DNA of 64,000 bases from Aquimarina sp. AU58 (GTDB lineage: Bacteria > Bacteroidota > Bacteroidia > Flavobacteriales > Flavobacteriaceae), in assembly GCF_900312745.1 (NCBI RefSeq), contig NZ_OMPD01000013.1, positions 1-64,000 of the forward strand. The letters are read 5' to 3'. The notes beneath the pieces are model-generated. The model saw nothing but the letters and a program-made list of their open reading frames with translations, was not told the origin of the DNA and did no database searches. Shown here piece after piece: positions 18,426-27,412 of the stretch. A program made the position numbers and the translations under genes. The stretch's first letter is position 1, and every line of letters begins with the position of its first letter.

Positions 18426-18980
18426 ATGAAAAAAAATACTCTAGTAATCATCAGTTTTATTTTCTCTCTAATTTTAGCTTCTTGTGGAGAAAAAAATAAT
18501 ACTACATCAAATGATAGTGAAGAAACAATAGCCGAAACTTCAGCTGTAGCTTCTTATGACTTATCAGAAAAAGGAATCCCTACAATTATTGAAGGACCAA
18601 GAGAAGCTACTATAGGAGAAGGAATGGGTGCTGGAGAAATTGATGGTGTAAAAACAATAAGTTTAGGTATAACAAAAGATAAATTTAAGCTAGAGATAAA
18701 TATGGATAGTGCGCCTTCTGAAAGAACATTAGACGAACTTGTAGCTTTTCATAAGGAATTAAGTCAAGAGGAAGAGGGGTTTGAATTGATAAAAGAAGAT
18801 TCAAATGGTTTTATTTACAAAACAACCGAGGATGGAGAAACTAGTCACAATTTTAATTATGTTAAAATGAATGAAAAAGGAGATGCTTTAGAAATGACAA
18901 CTGGATTTAGTTTGGTCAACTATACTTTAGAAGAGGTAGAAAAAATGTATGAAGCAGCTAAAAAAGCTACTTGGAAATAG
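18426..18980 (+). CDS. Hypothetical lipoprotein
   Basis: 184 aa, not recognised. The lipobox LILASC gives lipidated Cys 20, followed by a Ser/Thr/Glu-rich linker (22-45). The globular part has KTISLGITKDKFKLEINM and a C-terminal helix EEVEKMYEAAKKATWK. It is monocistronic: about 60 bp downstream there is a strong terminator. Confidence 0.65.
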   Translation: MKKNTLVIISFIFSLILASCGEKNNTTSNDSEETIAETSAVASYDLSEKGIPTIIEGPREATIGEGMGAGEIDGVKTISLGITKDKFKLEINMDSAPSERTLDELVAFHKELSQEEEGFELIKEDSNGFIYKTTEDGETSHNFNYVKMNEKGDALEMTTGFSLVNYTLEEVEKMYEAAKKATWK

Positions 18981-19040
18981 TTTTATCACCAACAAAATCA
19001 ACTGGTTGCGAAACTTTACAGAGATAATAAATTTATATGG

Positions 19041-19080
19041 GATCGTCTAAAAATTACTTTTTAGACGATCTTATTTTTTT
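19041..19080 (+). terminator. Rho-independent terminator
   Basis: GATCGTCTAAAAA pairs perfectly with TTTTTAGACGATC (19058-19070) around TTAC, followed by a T-rich tail to 19080. It isolates the lipoprotein gene from ileS. Confidence 0.9.
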
Positions 19081-19253
19081 ATCTCCAAATACAACACTTA
19101 TATCTACTTCTTTTCGCCAACTAATTATTTTAACCCAGGCTAAAATCAAAAAGCAAAATGATATGGCAACAAACTTTATGGTATTCTAGATAATCTCTAT
19201 TCTTTTTTCCAGAAAATCCTTATTTTCGCACACTTAATAGAAAGAACGATCAA

Positions 19254-22200
19254 ATGAGCACGAAGTTTCCTGAATATAAAGGACTTGACTTACCTAAAGT
19301 AGCTGACGAAATACTGGATTTCTGGCAACAGAATACCATATTTGAAAAAAGTATTAGTGAACGAGATGAAGCAAAACCGTTTATCTTTTTTGAAGGCCCT
19401 CCTTCAGCAAATGGATTACCGGGAATTCATCATGTAATGGCTCGTGCAATTAAAGATATTTTTTGTCGGTATAAAACACAAAAAGGATATCAGGTACAAC
19501 GTAAAGCCGGGTGGGATACACACGGACTTCCGATAGAACTTGGTGTAGAAAAAGAATTAGGAATTACCAAAGAAGATATTGGTAAAAAAATCACTGTAGA
19601 AGAGTATAATGAAGCTTGTAAAAAAGCCGTGATGCGTTATACCGATATCTGGAATGATCTTACACAAAAAATAGGATATTGGGTAGATATGGACGATCCA
19701 TATATTACCTATAAGTCTAAGTATATGGAAAGTGTATGGTGGTTACTTTCTCAGATTTATAAAAAAGGATTATTATACAAAGGATATACAATACAGCCGT
19801 ACTCTCCTAAAGCAGGTACAGGACTAAGCTCACATGAACTTAATCAGCCAGGTACGTATCAGGATGTTACCGATACTACTGTGGTAGCTCAATTTAAAGC
19901 TAAAAAAGAAACATTGCCTTCGTTTTTGCAGGAGATAGAAGAAGCTATCTATTTTTTGGCCTGGACGACAACTCCATGGACTCTTCCTTCGAATACAGCA
20001 TTAACAGTAGGTCTTAAAATTGATTATGTAGTTGTAAAAACATTTAATCAATATACTTTTGAACCGATTCATGTTGTTCTTGCAAAAAATTTGGTAGGAA
20101 AGCAATTTGCTGGCAAATTTGTGCAGGCAGAAACTAAAGAAGAGCTTACAACTTTTAAAAAAGGAGACAAAAAAATTCCTTATTTCATCTTAAAAGAATG
20201 TAAAGGAGCAGATCTGGTCGATATTCGATATGAACAACTTATAGATTATGTACAACCTTATCATAATCCAGAGAATGCTTTTAGAATTATTGCCGGTGAT
20301 TTTGTAACTACCGAAGACGGAACCGGAATAGTACATACTTCGCCAACTTTTGGTGCAGATGATGCGTTGGTAGCTAAACAAGCAAAGCCAGAAGTACCTG
20401 CATTATTAGTAATTGATGAAAATGATAATCTTGTACCTACTGTAGATTTACAAGGACGATTTATCCCACAAATGGGTGATTTGGGTGGTAAATATGTTAA
20501 AAATGAATATTACGATGATGGTGAAGCTCCAGAGAAATCTGTAGATGTAGAAATAGCCATTAAATTAAAAATAGAAAATAAAGCTTTTAAAGTCGAAAAA
20601 TATGTACACAGTTATCCAAATTGCTGGCGTACCGATAAGCCTATCTTATATTATCCTTTAGACTCGTGGTTTATCAAAGTAACCGATTTTAAAGATCGTA
20701 TGCATGAGCTTAATTTGGGTATTAACTGGAAACCTAAAGCAACTGGTGAAGGCCGTTTTGGGAACTGGTTGGCTAATGCTAATGATTGGAATTTATCTCG
20801 ATCTCGATTCTGGGGAGTTCCATTACCGATATGGAGAACAGAAGATGGTAAAGAAGAACTTATCATTGGCTCTGTCGAAGAATTAAAAGCCGAAATGACA
20901 AAGGCTGTTGATGCAGGAGTGCTCGATAAAGATATATTCTCAGATTTTATTGTTGGTGATATGAGCGAAGAGAATTATGACAAAATTGATCTTCATAAAA
21001 ATGTAGTAGACAAAATTATCCTGGTATCTTCTTCGGGAAAACCAATGAAACGTGAGAGCGATCTTATTGATGTATGGTTTGACTCTGGATCAATGCCTTA
21101 TGCACAATGGCATTATCCTTTTGAGAATAAAGAAAAGGTAGAAGCGGGAGGAAGAAAGGCCGATTTTATAGCCGAAGGAGTAGATCAAACTCGTGGATGG
21201 TTCTATACGTTACATGCTATAGGAACTATGATCTTTGATGATGTTGCCTATAAAAATGTAGTATCTAATGGTCTTGTATTAGATAAAAACGGCCAAAAAA
21301 TGTCTAAAAGACTTGGTAATGCAGCTGATCCTTTCGAGACTTTAAAAACTTTTGGACCAGACGCTACCCGATGGTATATGATTAGTAATGCCAATCCCTG
21401 GGATAACTTGAAATTTGATGCTGAAGGGATTGCAGAGGTTCGCCGTAAGTTTTTCGGTACACTATATAATACGTATTCATTCTTTACTTTATATGCTAAT
21501 ATCGACAATTTCACGTATACTGAAGCGGATATCCCATTAGCAGAACGTCCCGAGATTGATCGTTGGATTCTAAGTGAACTACATACCTTGATCAAAAATG
21601 TAGATACCTATTATAATGATTACGAACCTACCAAGGCAACCAGAGCAATCTCTGATTTTGTTCAGGAAAATTTAAGTAACTGGTTTGTACGCCTAAGTAG
21701 AAGAAGATACTGGAAAGGCGATTATCAAAAAGATAAAGTTTCTGCTTATCAAACATTATACACCTGTATGCTAACGATTGCTAAATTAGGAGCGCCGGTA
21801 GCGCCATTTTTTATGGATCGATTATATAAAGATTTGGTAACGGGAACCAAAAAAGAAGCTTTTGAAAGTGTTCATTTGGCACATTTTCCTGAGTATAATC
21901 AGGATTTTGTAGATACATCTTTAGAACACAAGATGCAAAAGGCCCAGACCATATCTTCTTTGACACTTTCTCTTCGTCAAAAAGAAAAAATCAAAGTTCG
22001 ACAGCCATTACAGCGAATTATGATTCCTGTGCTAAACGAAGCCGAAAAGAATGAAATCAATGACATTGCAGAACTTATAAAAAGTGAGGTTAATGTTAAA
22101 GAAATAGAACTTATAGATGATGCATCAGGTATTCTGGTAAAGCAAATCAAGCCTAATTTTAAAACATTAGGCCCTCGTTTTGGAAAATATATGAAGCTGA

Positions 22201-22658
22201 TTGCCAACAAGATACAATCTTTCAATCAAGAAACTATTAAAATTCTTGAACAAACAGGGCATTTTGATGTAGAAATTAATGATAAAATTATTACATTAGG
22301 TACCGATGATGTAGAGATAAGCTCTCAGGATATTGAAGGTTGGTTAGTAGCAAATTCTGGAGCTTTGACTGTAGCATTGGATGTAACGATAAGTCCTGAG
22401 CTTAAAAAAGAAGGAATCGCCAGAGAACTTATAAATCGTATTCAAAACATTCGTAAAGATAGTGGTCTTGAGGTGACTGATAAGATAAAAATTGTTTTTC
22501 AGGAAAATGAAGCCATTCAAGAAGCTATCGCCACTAATGAGAATTATATTAAAAATGAAACCTTAACCGAGACAATTGAATTTGCATCAGATGTAATAAA
22601 TGGTACAGAAATTGCGTTTGACGACATTGCAACCCAATTGATAATAAAAAAACATTAA
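19254..22658 (+). CDS. ileS: Isoleucyl-tRNA synthetase, eukaryote-like IleRS2 type
   Basis: 1134 aa; charges tRNA-Ile. Class I catalytic domain with KMSKR at 682-686, a CP1 editing insertion (WTTTPWTLPSNTALTVG around 240-256) and a long C-terminal tRNA-binding region. It lacks the C-terminal zinc-finger cysteines of the E. coli-type enzyme, which together with length places it in the IleRS2 class. The HIGH signature is altered: residues 57-60 read GIHH (19422-19433), with first and third residues exchanged. Such IleRS2 enzymes have been described as hyper-resistant to mupirocin. It is the only ileS in this window and lies 5 bp before a DksA-like gene, so it is likely the housekeeping enzyme. 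Confidence 0.97.
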   Translation: MSTKFPEYKGLDLPKVADEILDFWQQNTIFEKSISERDEAKPFIFFEGPPSANGLPGIHHVMARAIKDIFCRYKTQKGYQVQRKAGWDTHGLPIELGVEKELGITKEDIGKKITVEEYNEACKKAVMRYTDIWNDLTQKIGYWVDMDDPYITYKSKYMESVWWLLSQIYKKGLLYKGYTIQPYSPKAGTGLSSHELNQPGTYQDVTDTTVVAQFKAKKETLPSFLQEIEEAIYFLAWTTTPWTLPSNTALTVGLKIDYVVVKTFNQYTFEPIHVVLAKNLVGKQFAGKFVQAETKEELTTFKKGDKKIPYFILKECKGADLVDIRYEQLIDYVQPYHNPENAFRIIAGDFVTTEDGTGIVHTSPTFGADDALVAKQAKPEVPALLVIDENDNLVPTVDLQGRFIPQMGDLGGKYVKNEYYDDGEAPEKSVDVEIAIKLKIENKAFKVEKYVHSYPNCWRTDKPILYYPLDSWFIKVTDFKDRMHELNLGINWKPKATGEGRFGNWLANANDWNLSRSRFWGVPLPIWRTEDGKEELIIGSVEELKAEMTKAVDAGVLDKDIFSDFIVGDMSEENYDKIDLHKNVVDKIILVSSSGKPMKRESDLIDVWFDSGSMPYAQWHYPFENKEKVEAGGRKADFIAEGVDQTRGWFYTLHAIGTMIFDDVAYKNVVSNGLVLDKNGQKMSKRLGNAADPFETLKTFGPDATRWYMISNANPWDNLKFDAEGIAEVRRKFFGTLYNTYSFFTLYANIDNFTYTEADIPLAERPEIDRWILSELHTLIKNVDTYYNDYEPTKATRAISDFVQENLSNWFVRLSRRRYWKGDYQKDKVSAYQTLYTCMLTIAKLGAPVAPFFMDRLYKDLVTGTKKEAFESVHLAHFPEYNQDFVDTSLEHKMQKAQTISSLTLSLRQKEKIKVRQPLQRIMIPVLNEAEKNEINDIAELIKSEVNVKEIELIDDASGILVKQIKPNFKTLGPRFGKYMKLIANKIQSFNQETIKILEQTGHFDVEINDKIITLGTDDVEISSQDIEGWLVANSGALTVALDVTISPELKKEGIARELINRIQNIRKDSGLEVTDKIKIVFQENEAIQEAIATNENYIKNETLTETIEFASDVINGTEIAFDDIATQLIIKKH

Positions 22659-22663
22659 GAAGT

Positions 22664-23047
22664 ATGGCAGAAGATATCAAAGTAAGGTACAGCGACGCTG
22701 ATTTAGCGATGTTTAAGGAAATCATCGTAGAGAAAATGGAAAAAGCACAGAAAGATTTAGAATTAATAAGAAGTGCTTACAAAAATGACGGAAATAACGG
22801 TACAGATGACACTTCACCAACGTTCAAGGCATTTGAAGAAGGAAGTGAAACGATGTCTAAAGAAGCAAATACACAACTTGCAATTAGACAAGAAAAGTTT
22901 GTACGCGATTTAAAGAATGCTTTATTACGTATTGAAAACAAAACATATGGTATTTGTCGTGTAACAGGGAAATTAATTAATCCTGATCGATTAAAACTGG
23001 TTCCGCATGCTACATTAAGTATCGAAGCAAAAAATATGCAGAGTTAA
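22664..23047 (+). CDS. TraR/DksA-family protein without intact zinc finger
   Basis: 127 aa. N-terminal helical hairpin, then YGICRVTGKLINPDRLKLVP, which aligns with the DksA C4 zinc-finger region. Only one of the four zinc cysteines remains (C98). Flavobacterial members are commonly like this. DksA binds in the RNA polymerase secondary channel and mediates responses to ppGpp; whether this zinc-less form does so is unknown. It is co-transcribed with ileS (5-bp gap) and followed by a terminator. Confidence 0.85.
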   Translation: MAEDIKVRYSDADLAMFKEIIVEKMEKAQKDLELIRSAYKNDGNNGTDDTSPTFKAFEEGSETMSKEANTQLAIRQEKFVRDLKNALLRIENKTYGICRVTGKLINPDRLKLVPHATLSIEAKNMQS

Positions 23048-23077
23048 AACAAACAAATAATCTATAATTATAGATTT

Positions 23078-23116
23078 GACCTCACCGGTTTTTTAAACTA
23101 GTGAGGTCTTTTTTTT
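23078..23116 (+). terminator. Terminator of the ileS-DksA transcript
   Basis: GACCTCAC (23078) pairs with GTGAGGTC (23101-23108), followed by eight T residues. Confidence 0.85.
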
Positions 23117-23183
23117 ATCTTGTATGTAACCTTTTTAAAAAAACAAGGTATTAGTAATAGAACCCAACCAAAAGAGTAACATC

Positions 23184-23717
23184 TTGAAAAATCTAACTGA
23201 CGAAGAATTAATGATTCTGGTATCCAATGGCAACCTGGATGTAATGAGTGTCCTTTTTGAAAGATACCATATCAAAATCTTTAATTTCTTATTAAAAATG
23301 ACAAGAGATCGAGAGATCAGCCAGGACATTACACAAGAAGTTTTCTATAAAGCAATTAAATATAGAACTTCTTATAAAAAAGGAAAGTTTTCATCATGGA
23401 TCTATACCATTGCCAGAAATATATTTAGCGATCATTATCAAAGTCAAAAAACAGTCGCTCAACGTTTCGAAAATATTGAATATAAAATAGAGCAAAAAGA
23501 ACAAGATCATATTGAAATAAAAGAGACTAGTGAAGAATTATACCGAGCATTAAATCAACTTAATAAAACCGATAAAGAGCTCGTTGTCATGAATAGATAT
23601 CAAGGAATAAAATACCAGGAAATAGCCGAGATTACGGGCTCTACACCAGGAGCTGTAAAAACCAAAGTTCATCGGGCTATCCATAAATTAAAAGATTATT
23701 ATTTACAAAACATATAA
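23184..23717 (+). CDS. ECF-type RNA polymerase sigma factor
   Basis: 177 aa. Region 2 is at about 20-90 (LFERYHIKIFNFLLKMTRDREISQDITQEVF, then WIYTIARNIFSDHY) and region 4 at 120-172 (GIKYQEIAEITGSTPGAVKTKVHRAIHKLK, a helix-turn-helix for the -35 element). It is followed 5 bp later by a membrane anti-sigma factor. Together with two exported DUF4097 proteins this makes an envelope-responsive unit. Such sigma factors usually activate their own operon. Confidence 0.92.
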   Translation: MKNLTDEELMILVSNGNLDVMSVLFERYHIKIFNFLLKMTRDREISQDITQEVFYKAIKYRTSYKKGKFSSWIYTIARNIFSDHYQSQKTVAQRFENIEYKIEQKEQDHIEIKETSEELYRALNQLNKTDKELVVMNRYQGIKYQEIAEITGSTPGAVKTKVHRAIHKLKDYYLQNI

Positions 23718-23722
23718 TTGTT

Positions 23723-24517
23723 ATGAACTGTAAAGACATACAAAATCAACTGATCGATTATATAGATCATAATCTAGATCAGGAAACATATCAAAAGGTA
23801 GAAGCACATCTTAAAAATTGTAAGCAGTGCAAAACAGCCTTACAAGAACTTCAAACCGTTTTTGAAGCTATACATGATACTTCTTCTCAAGAACTTCCGG
23901 ATAAAAGTTTACAAATGAACTTTGAAGAAATGTTGAGGAAAGAAAAAGAGATAATCAATGATCCTAAGATTGTATCCTTAAACCCAAAAACCAAAAGTTC
24001 ATGGAAAACAGCTTTACAGATCGCTGCAACCATTGCACTTGTTTTTTCGGGGTATTTCTACGGAAAACTAGAGAACACCGCATCACTTTCTGAGGAAATG
24101 GCGGTATTAGAAAAAGAAAAATACCAAATGAAGCAAACGATGACCATTTCTTTAATAGAAAATGAATCTGCGAGCAAACGCCTACAAGCCGTAAACTATG
24201 CAGAGGAATTTGAAAAACCAGGAAATGACATCCTAAATGCTTTAATCAATAAAATGCATTATGACGATCATAGCAATGTGCGATTAGCTGCAGCAGAAGC
24301 ACTGGCAAAATTTTCGGATTCTGAGATGGTTCGTAAAGCATTAATCAATGCCTTGGATATTGAACAAGATCCAGGTATACAAATTGAATTAATTCAAATA
24401 TTAGTTTCTATTCAGGAAAAACGCGCAGTTCCTTCTATGGAAAAATTACTTCAGAATGAAGAAACACCCGATTATGTAAAAGATCAGGTCAAAATCGGGT
24501 TACCAAATTTAATTTAA
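23723..24517 (+). CDS. Membrane anti-sigma factor with C-terminal HEAT repeats
   Basis: 264 aa. The N-terminal zinc-binding anti-sigma motif is H29-x3-C33-x2-C36, with C3 as a possible fourth ligand. One transmembrane segment spans about 96-113 (LQIAATIALVFSGYFYG). Residues 172-262 carry HEAT-like helical repeats (DDHSNVRLAAAEALAKF, DPGIQIELIQILVSI, TPDYVKDQVKIGL). The cytoplasmic end should hold the sigma factor at 23184, and the HEAT part lies in the periplasm, where it could sense a partner protein. The coupling to HEAT repeats is less usual than a plain anti-sigma tail. Confidence 0.87.
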   Translation: MNCKDIQNQLIDYIDHNLDQETYQKVEAHLKNCKQCKTALQELQTVFEAIHDTSSQELPDKSLQMNFEEMLRKEKEIINDPKIVSLNPKTKSSWKTALQIAATIALVFSGYFYGKLENTASLSEEMAVLEKEKYQMKQTMTISLIENESASKRLQAVNYAEEFEKPGNDILNALINKMHYDDHSNVRLAAAEALAKFSDSEMVRKALINALDIEQDPGIQIELIQILVSIQEKRAVPSMEKLLQNEETPDYVKDQVKIGLPNLI

Positions 24518-24542
24518 AAATTCAATCAAAAAACAAATAGTC

Positions 24543-25298
24543 ATGAAGAAAATAGCAATCGCATTACTAGTATTTATAGTAGTAGGAAATCTAACTGCAC
24601 AAGATTATAAACATTCTCTACAAGGAATCAAAAAAGTAAAAATAGCCTCAGAATCTGGAGTTATAGCAAAAACTCACAGCCAAAATGAAGTATTGATCAA
24701 GGGAGAAGGAAGAGAAACTCCTGAAAAAGCCCGAGGATTAAAAGCAGTATATTCTGGTGGAAGCGATAACACCGGTATAGGAATCTACGTTCAAAAAGAA
24801 GGAGAAACTCTTATCATTAGAAACCTTAAAGGTATGCATAGTGAAACTTTAGAGATTTATCTCCCAAAAGAGATCAACATTACTACAGAGAGTAGTAATC
24901 TGGGGAGTTTATCTTTTAGCGGGTTTTCTTCTGAAATAGAAGCAAGAACCAATGTAGGAGGTATTACATTAAAAAATGTTACTGGTCCTATTGTAGCTAA
25001 GACGGCAACTGGTGAAATTAATATTGTATTCGACAAAGTAAGTCAAAGTTCCCCAATTTCTATTGTATCTGCTACAGGAGCAATCGACGTAAGTCTGCCA
25101 TCAAGCACTCCGGCAAACTTAGAATTAAAGACTTCTATGGGAGAAATATATACCGATTTTGATATAAAATTCCCTGTTGAACATAAAAACATGAAGGTAA
25201 TTAGTGGTAAAAGAGCTATCAATACCCAAATTAATAATGGTGGAGTTGATATTACACTAAGGTCATCTACAGGAAATATTTACCTGAGAAAAAAATAA
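24543..25298 (+). CDS. Exported DUF4097-type beta-strand repeat protein, first copy
   Basis: 251 aa. Residues 1-19 are a signal peptide (MKKIAIALLVFIVVGNLTA). The remainder is a right-handed beta-solenoid-like series of short strands with TGEI/TGAI/MGEI turns, typical of the DUF4097 (putative adhesin-like) family. It shares architecture with the next gene and lies in the sigma/anti-sigma operon, so it is probably a target or sensor component. Confidence 0.82.
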   Translation: MKKIAIALLVFIVVGNLTAQDYKHSLQGIKKVKIASESGVIAKTHSQNEVLIKGEGRETPEKARGLKAVYSGGSDNTGIGIYVQKEGETLIIRNLKGMHSETLEIYLPKEINITTESSNLGSLSFSGFSSEIEARTNVGGITLKNVTGPIVAKTATGEINIVFDKVSQSSPISIVSATGAIDVSLPSSTPANLELKTSMGEIYTDFDIKFPVEHKNMKVISGKRAINTQINNGGVDITLRSSTGNIYLRKK

Positions 25299-25333
25299 TC
25301 GAGGTCATCAATTAATCAAAAAAAACAACGAAC

Positions 25334-26047
25334 ATGAAAACTGTATTAAAACTCATCCTGCTGTGTTTTGTTTCATTACAAATACAAGCGCAAAAAGTAA
25401 TCCAAAAAGAACTTACTACTTCTGCTGATCTAATCAAGGTAGAATTTAAATTTGCCCAAGACATCGTTATCAAAACATGGGATAAAAGCAACGTGTCATT
25501 AAAAGCCAACGTAAGCATTAATGGCGGAGAATTTGATGATTATTTTAACTTAAAAATAAAAAACACTTCATCTGTTCTGGATATATCATCAGACTATGGT
25601 GATCTATTCGATAAATGGAAGAAAGAACGTGGATCTGACAATAAAAACAATTGGGGGCCTTGCAATAATTTAGACATCGATGCTATGTATACTCTGTATC
25701 TTCCAAAAAATTCTACACTAAGAGTAAAAAGTATTTCTGGAAATGTTGAGTCTGAAAACTACCAGGGAGAACTAATTGTAGATATTATTAGCGGAAATAT
25801 TGATATTAAAAACTATAACGGAGATCTTAATCTTAAAACCATAAGTGGTGATATTGATATTAATGTCTCAAAATCGAGATTAAAAGCCGAAACAGTTACC
25901 GGAATGATTTATTCTGATAAAGACATGAAATTTGATCATGGTAAAAATAGGATAGTAGGAAGCAAAGTAACCGGTACTTTTGGAGATGCAAGAAGCCAAC
26001 TAAAACTAGGAACTGTAAGTGGTAGCATATTCATTAGAAAGCAATAA
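25334..26047 (+). CDS. Exported DUF4097-type beta-strand repeat protein, second copy
   Basis: 237 aa. Residues 1-20 are a signal peptide (MKTVLKLILLCFVSLQIQAQ). Regular solenoid rungs recur: SISGNVESENYQGEL, IISGNIDIKNYNGDL, TISGDIDINVSKSRL, TVTGMIYSD, TVSGSIFIRKQ. It ends with the same FIRK/YLRK type of motif as its neighbour. A strong terminator 27 bp downstream closes the four-gene operon. Confidence 0.85.
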   Translation: MKTVLKLILLCFVSLQIQAQKVIQKELTTSADLIKVEFKFAQDIVIKTWDKSNVSLKANVSINGGEFDDYFNLKIKNTSSVLDISSDYGDLFDKWKKERGSDNKNNWGPCNNLDIDAMYTLYLPKNSTLRVKSISGNVESENYQGELIVDIISGNIDIKNYNGDLNLKTISGDIDINVSKSRLKAETVTGMIYSDKDMKFDHGKNRIVGSKVTGTFGDARSQLKLGTVSGSIFIRKQ

Positions 26048-26074
26048 TACTGCAAAAAATATCATTTTAGGTAT

Positions 26075-26126
26075 AAAAAAGTTTAACCATCTCAAGCATT
26101 TTATAATGAGATGGTTAAACTTTTTT
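26075..26126 (+). terminator. Strong terminator of the sigma/DUF4097 operon
   Basis: AAAAAAGTTTAACCATCTCA pairs with TGAGATGGTTAAACTTTTTT around an AT loop, one of the longest stems in the window. T runs on both strands make it bidirectional in principle. Confidence 0.92.
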
Positions 26127-26319
26127 AAGTAGTTGGTACTGATAAAAGCATTTAGGAGAGTAAAATGATAAAAAAAAAATCGAAGAAACCTTAATAAATA
26201 AGAGGGATTGACTCTATTTGCACATTTGAATTTGTCTTTCGGACTCTGCAAATTTGAGATTCACTAATAAAACACTATTTTTGTCCGTCGCTTTTAGCAC
26301 CCAAGCAAACCAGTACTAT

Positions 26320-26922
26320 ATGTCCTTAAAGAAATCTATTTTAGTTATAATTTTAGTGTTACTTATTGATCAGATCACCAAAATTTATATTAAAACTCAT
26401 TTTACTCTTCATGAAAGTGTAGAGGTATTTGGTTGGTTTCGTATCATATTTGTAGAAAACAAAGGCATGGCCTGGGGATTTGAACTTCCTGGGAATTATG
26501 GGAAACTGGTTCTTACTCTATTTAGATTGGTGGCCATCACCGGTATCGGATATTGGTTGTATGATTCTGTTCGTAAAAACAGTCCTACTATTCTTACTTT
26601 TTGTATTGCATTTATTTTTGCCGGTGCTTTTGGAAACATTATTGATTCTATATTTTATGGTATTTTATTTAATGAAAGTACACCTGTAGAGATTGCAAGT
26701 TTCTTACCAGAAGGCGGTGGTTACGAAAGTGTTTTTTATGGTAAAGTGGTCGATATGATTCAGTTTACTTTCTATGATGATATTTTGCCAGATTGGATTC
26801 CGTTTATGGGAGGCAAACATTTTTCATTCTTTGATCCTGTATTTAATATTGCTGATTCTGCAATAAGTATTGGTGTATTTCTATTGATTGTTTTTAATAA
26901 AAAAGCATTCCCAAAAAAATAA
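26320..26922 (+). CDS. lspA: Prolipoprotein signal peptidase (signal peptidase II)
   Basis: 200 aa from the ATG at 26320 (MSLKKSILVIILVLLIDQITK); an upstream in-frame ATG would give an unrelated 22-residue extension. Inner-membrane aspartyl protease that cleaves lipoprotein signal peptides after lipidation. Four transmembrane segments. Catalytic Asp 145 in VVDMIQF and Asp 179 in NIADSAIS; other family motifs are DQITK, VENKGMAWGF and GNIIDS. The loop between GNIIDS and VVDM is enlarged (about 35 residues), as in other Bacteroidota. It serves the many lipoproteins of this window. Confidence 0.95.
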   Translation: MSLKKSILVIILVLLIDQITKIYIKTHFTLHESVEVFGWFRIIFVENKGMAWGFELPGNYGKLVLTLFRLVAITGIGYWLYDSVRKNSPTILTFCIAFIFAGAFGNIIDSIFYGILFNESTPVEIASFLPEGGGYESVFYGKVVDMIQFTFYDDILPDWIPFMGGKHFSFFDPVFNIADSAISIGVFLLIVFNKKAFPKK

Positions 26923-26941
26923 AACAGATCTTAAACTCTAA

Positions 26942-27343
26942 CTAGATCAATATCCTCTCGAAGTCATTTAACTTAATGGGTTTGGTAAGATAATCTGATA
27001 CTATATCGATAGATTTGGCACGTTCTATATCTCTGGAGTCTATTGAAGAACTTACTACATAAAGGTCAATTTTTTTTCTAATTTGATTTTTGATTTTAGA
27101 AAACTCATTCAAAAATTCCCAACCATCCATCACTGGCATATTAAGGTCTAAAAAGATAATCTGTGGTATCTCTTCGTTTTCTTCTTGCTGTAAGGATTGT
27201 AGAAAAAAATCTAAAGCTTCTTTACCATTATTAAAAATCAAAACAGATTCTGATAGTTTTTTTAGTTCAATGATCTTACTTACCAGATTAATATAAATAA
27301 GGTCATCATCAATGATACAAACGCTTTCTATATTTTGGGGCAT
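26942..27343 (-). CDS. Single-domain response regulator (receiver only)
   Basis: 133 aa, a stand-alone CheY-like receiver. Acidic pocket D12-D14 (IDDD), phospho-acceptor D66 in IIFLDLNMPVMDG, conserved Thr/Ser segment (YVVSSS) and Lys in YLTKPIKL. There is no output domain, so it acts through protein contacts. No histidine kinase is adjacent. Confidence 0.9.
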   Translation of the reverse strand: MPQNIESVCIIDDDLIYINLVSKIIELKKLSESVLIFNNGKEALDFFLQSLQQEENEEIPQIIFLDLNMPVMDGWEFLNEFSKIKNQIRKKIDLYVVSSSIDSRDIERAKSIDIVSDYLTKPIKLNDFERILI

Positions 27344-27412
27344 TTTTTATAGCGTACAAAATTAAAGATATCGAAATATACAAAAGTATTTCTTAATTTA
27401 GGAAACCTCTAT

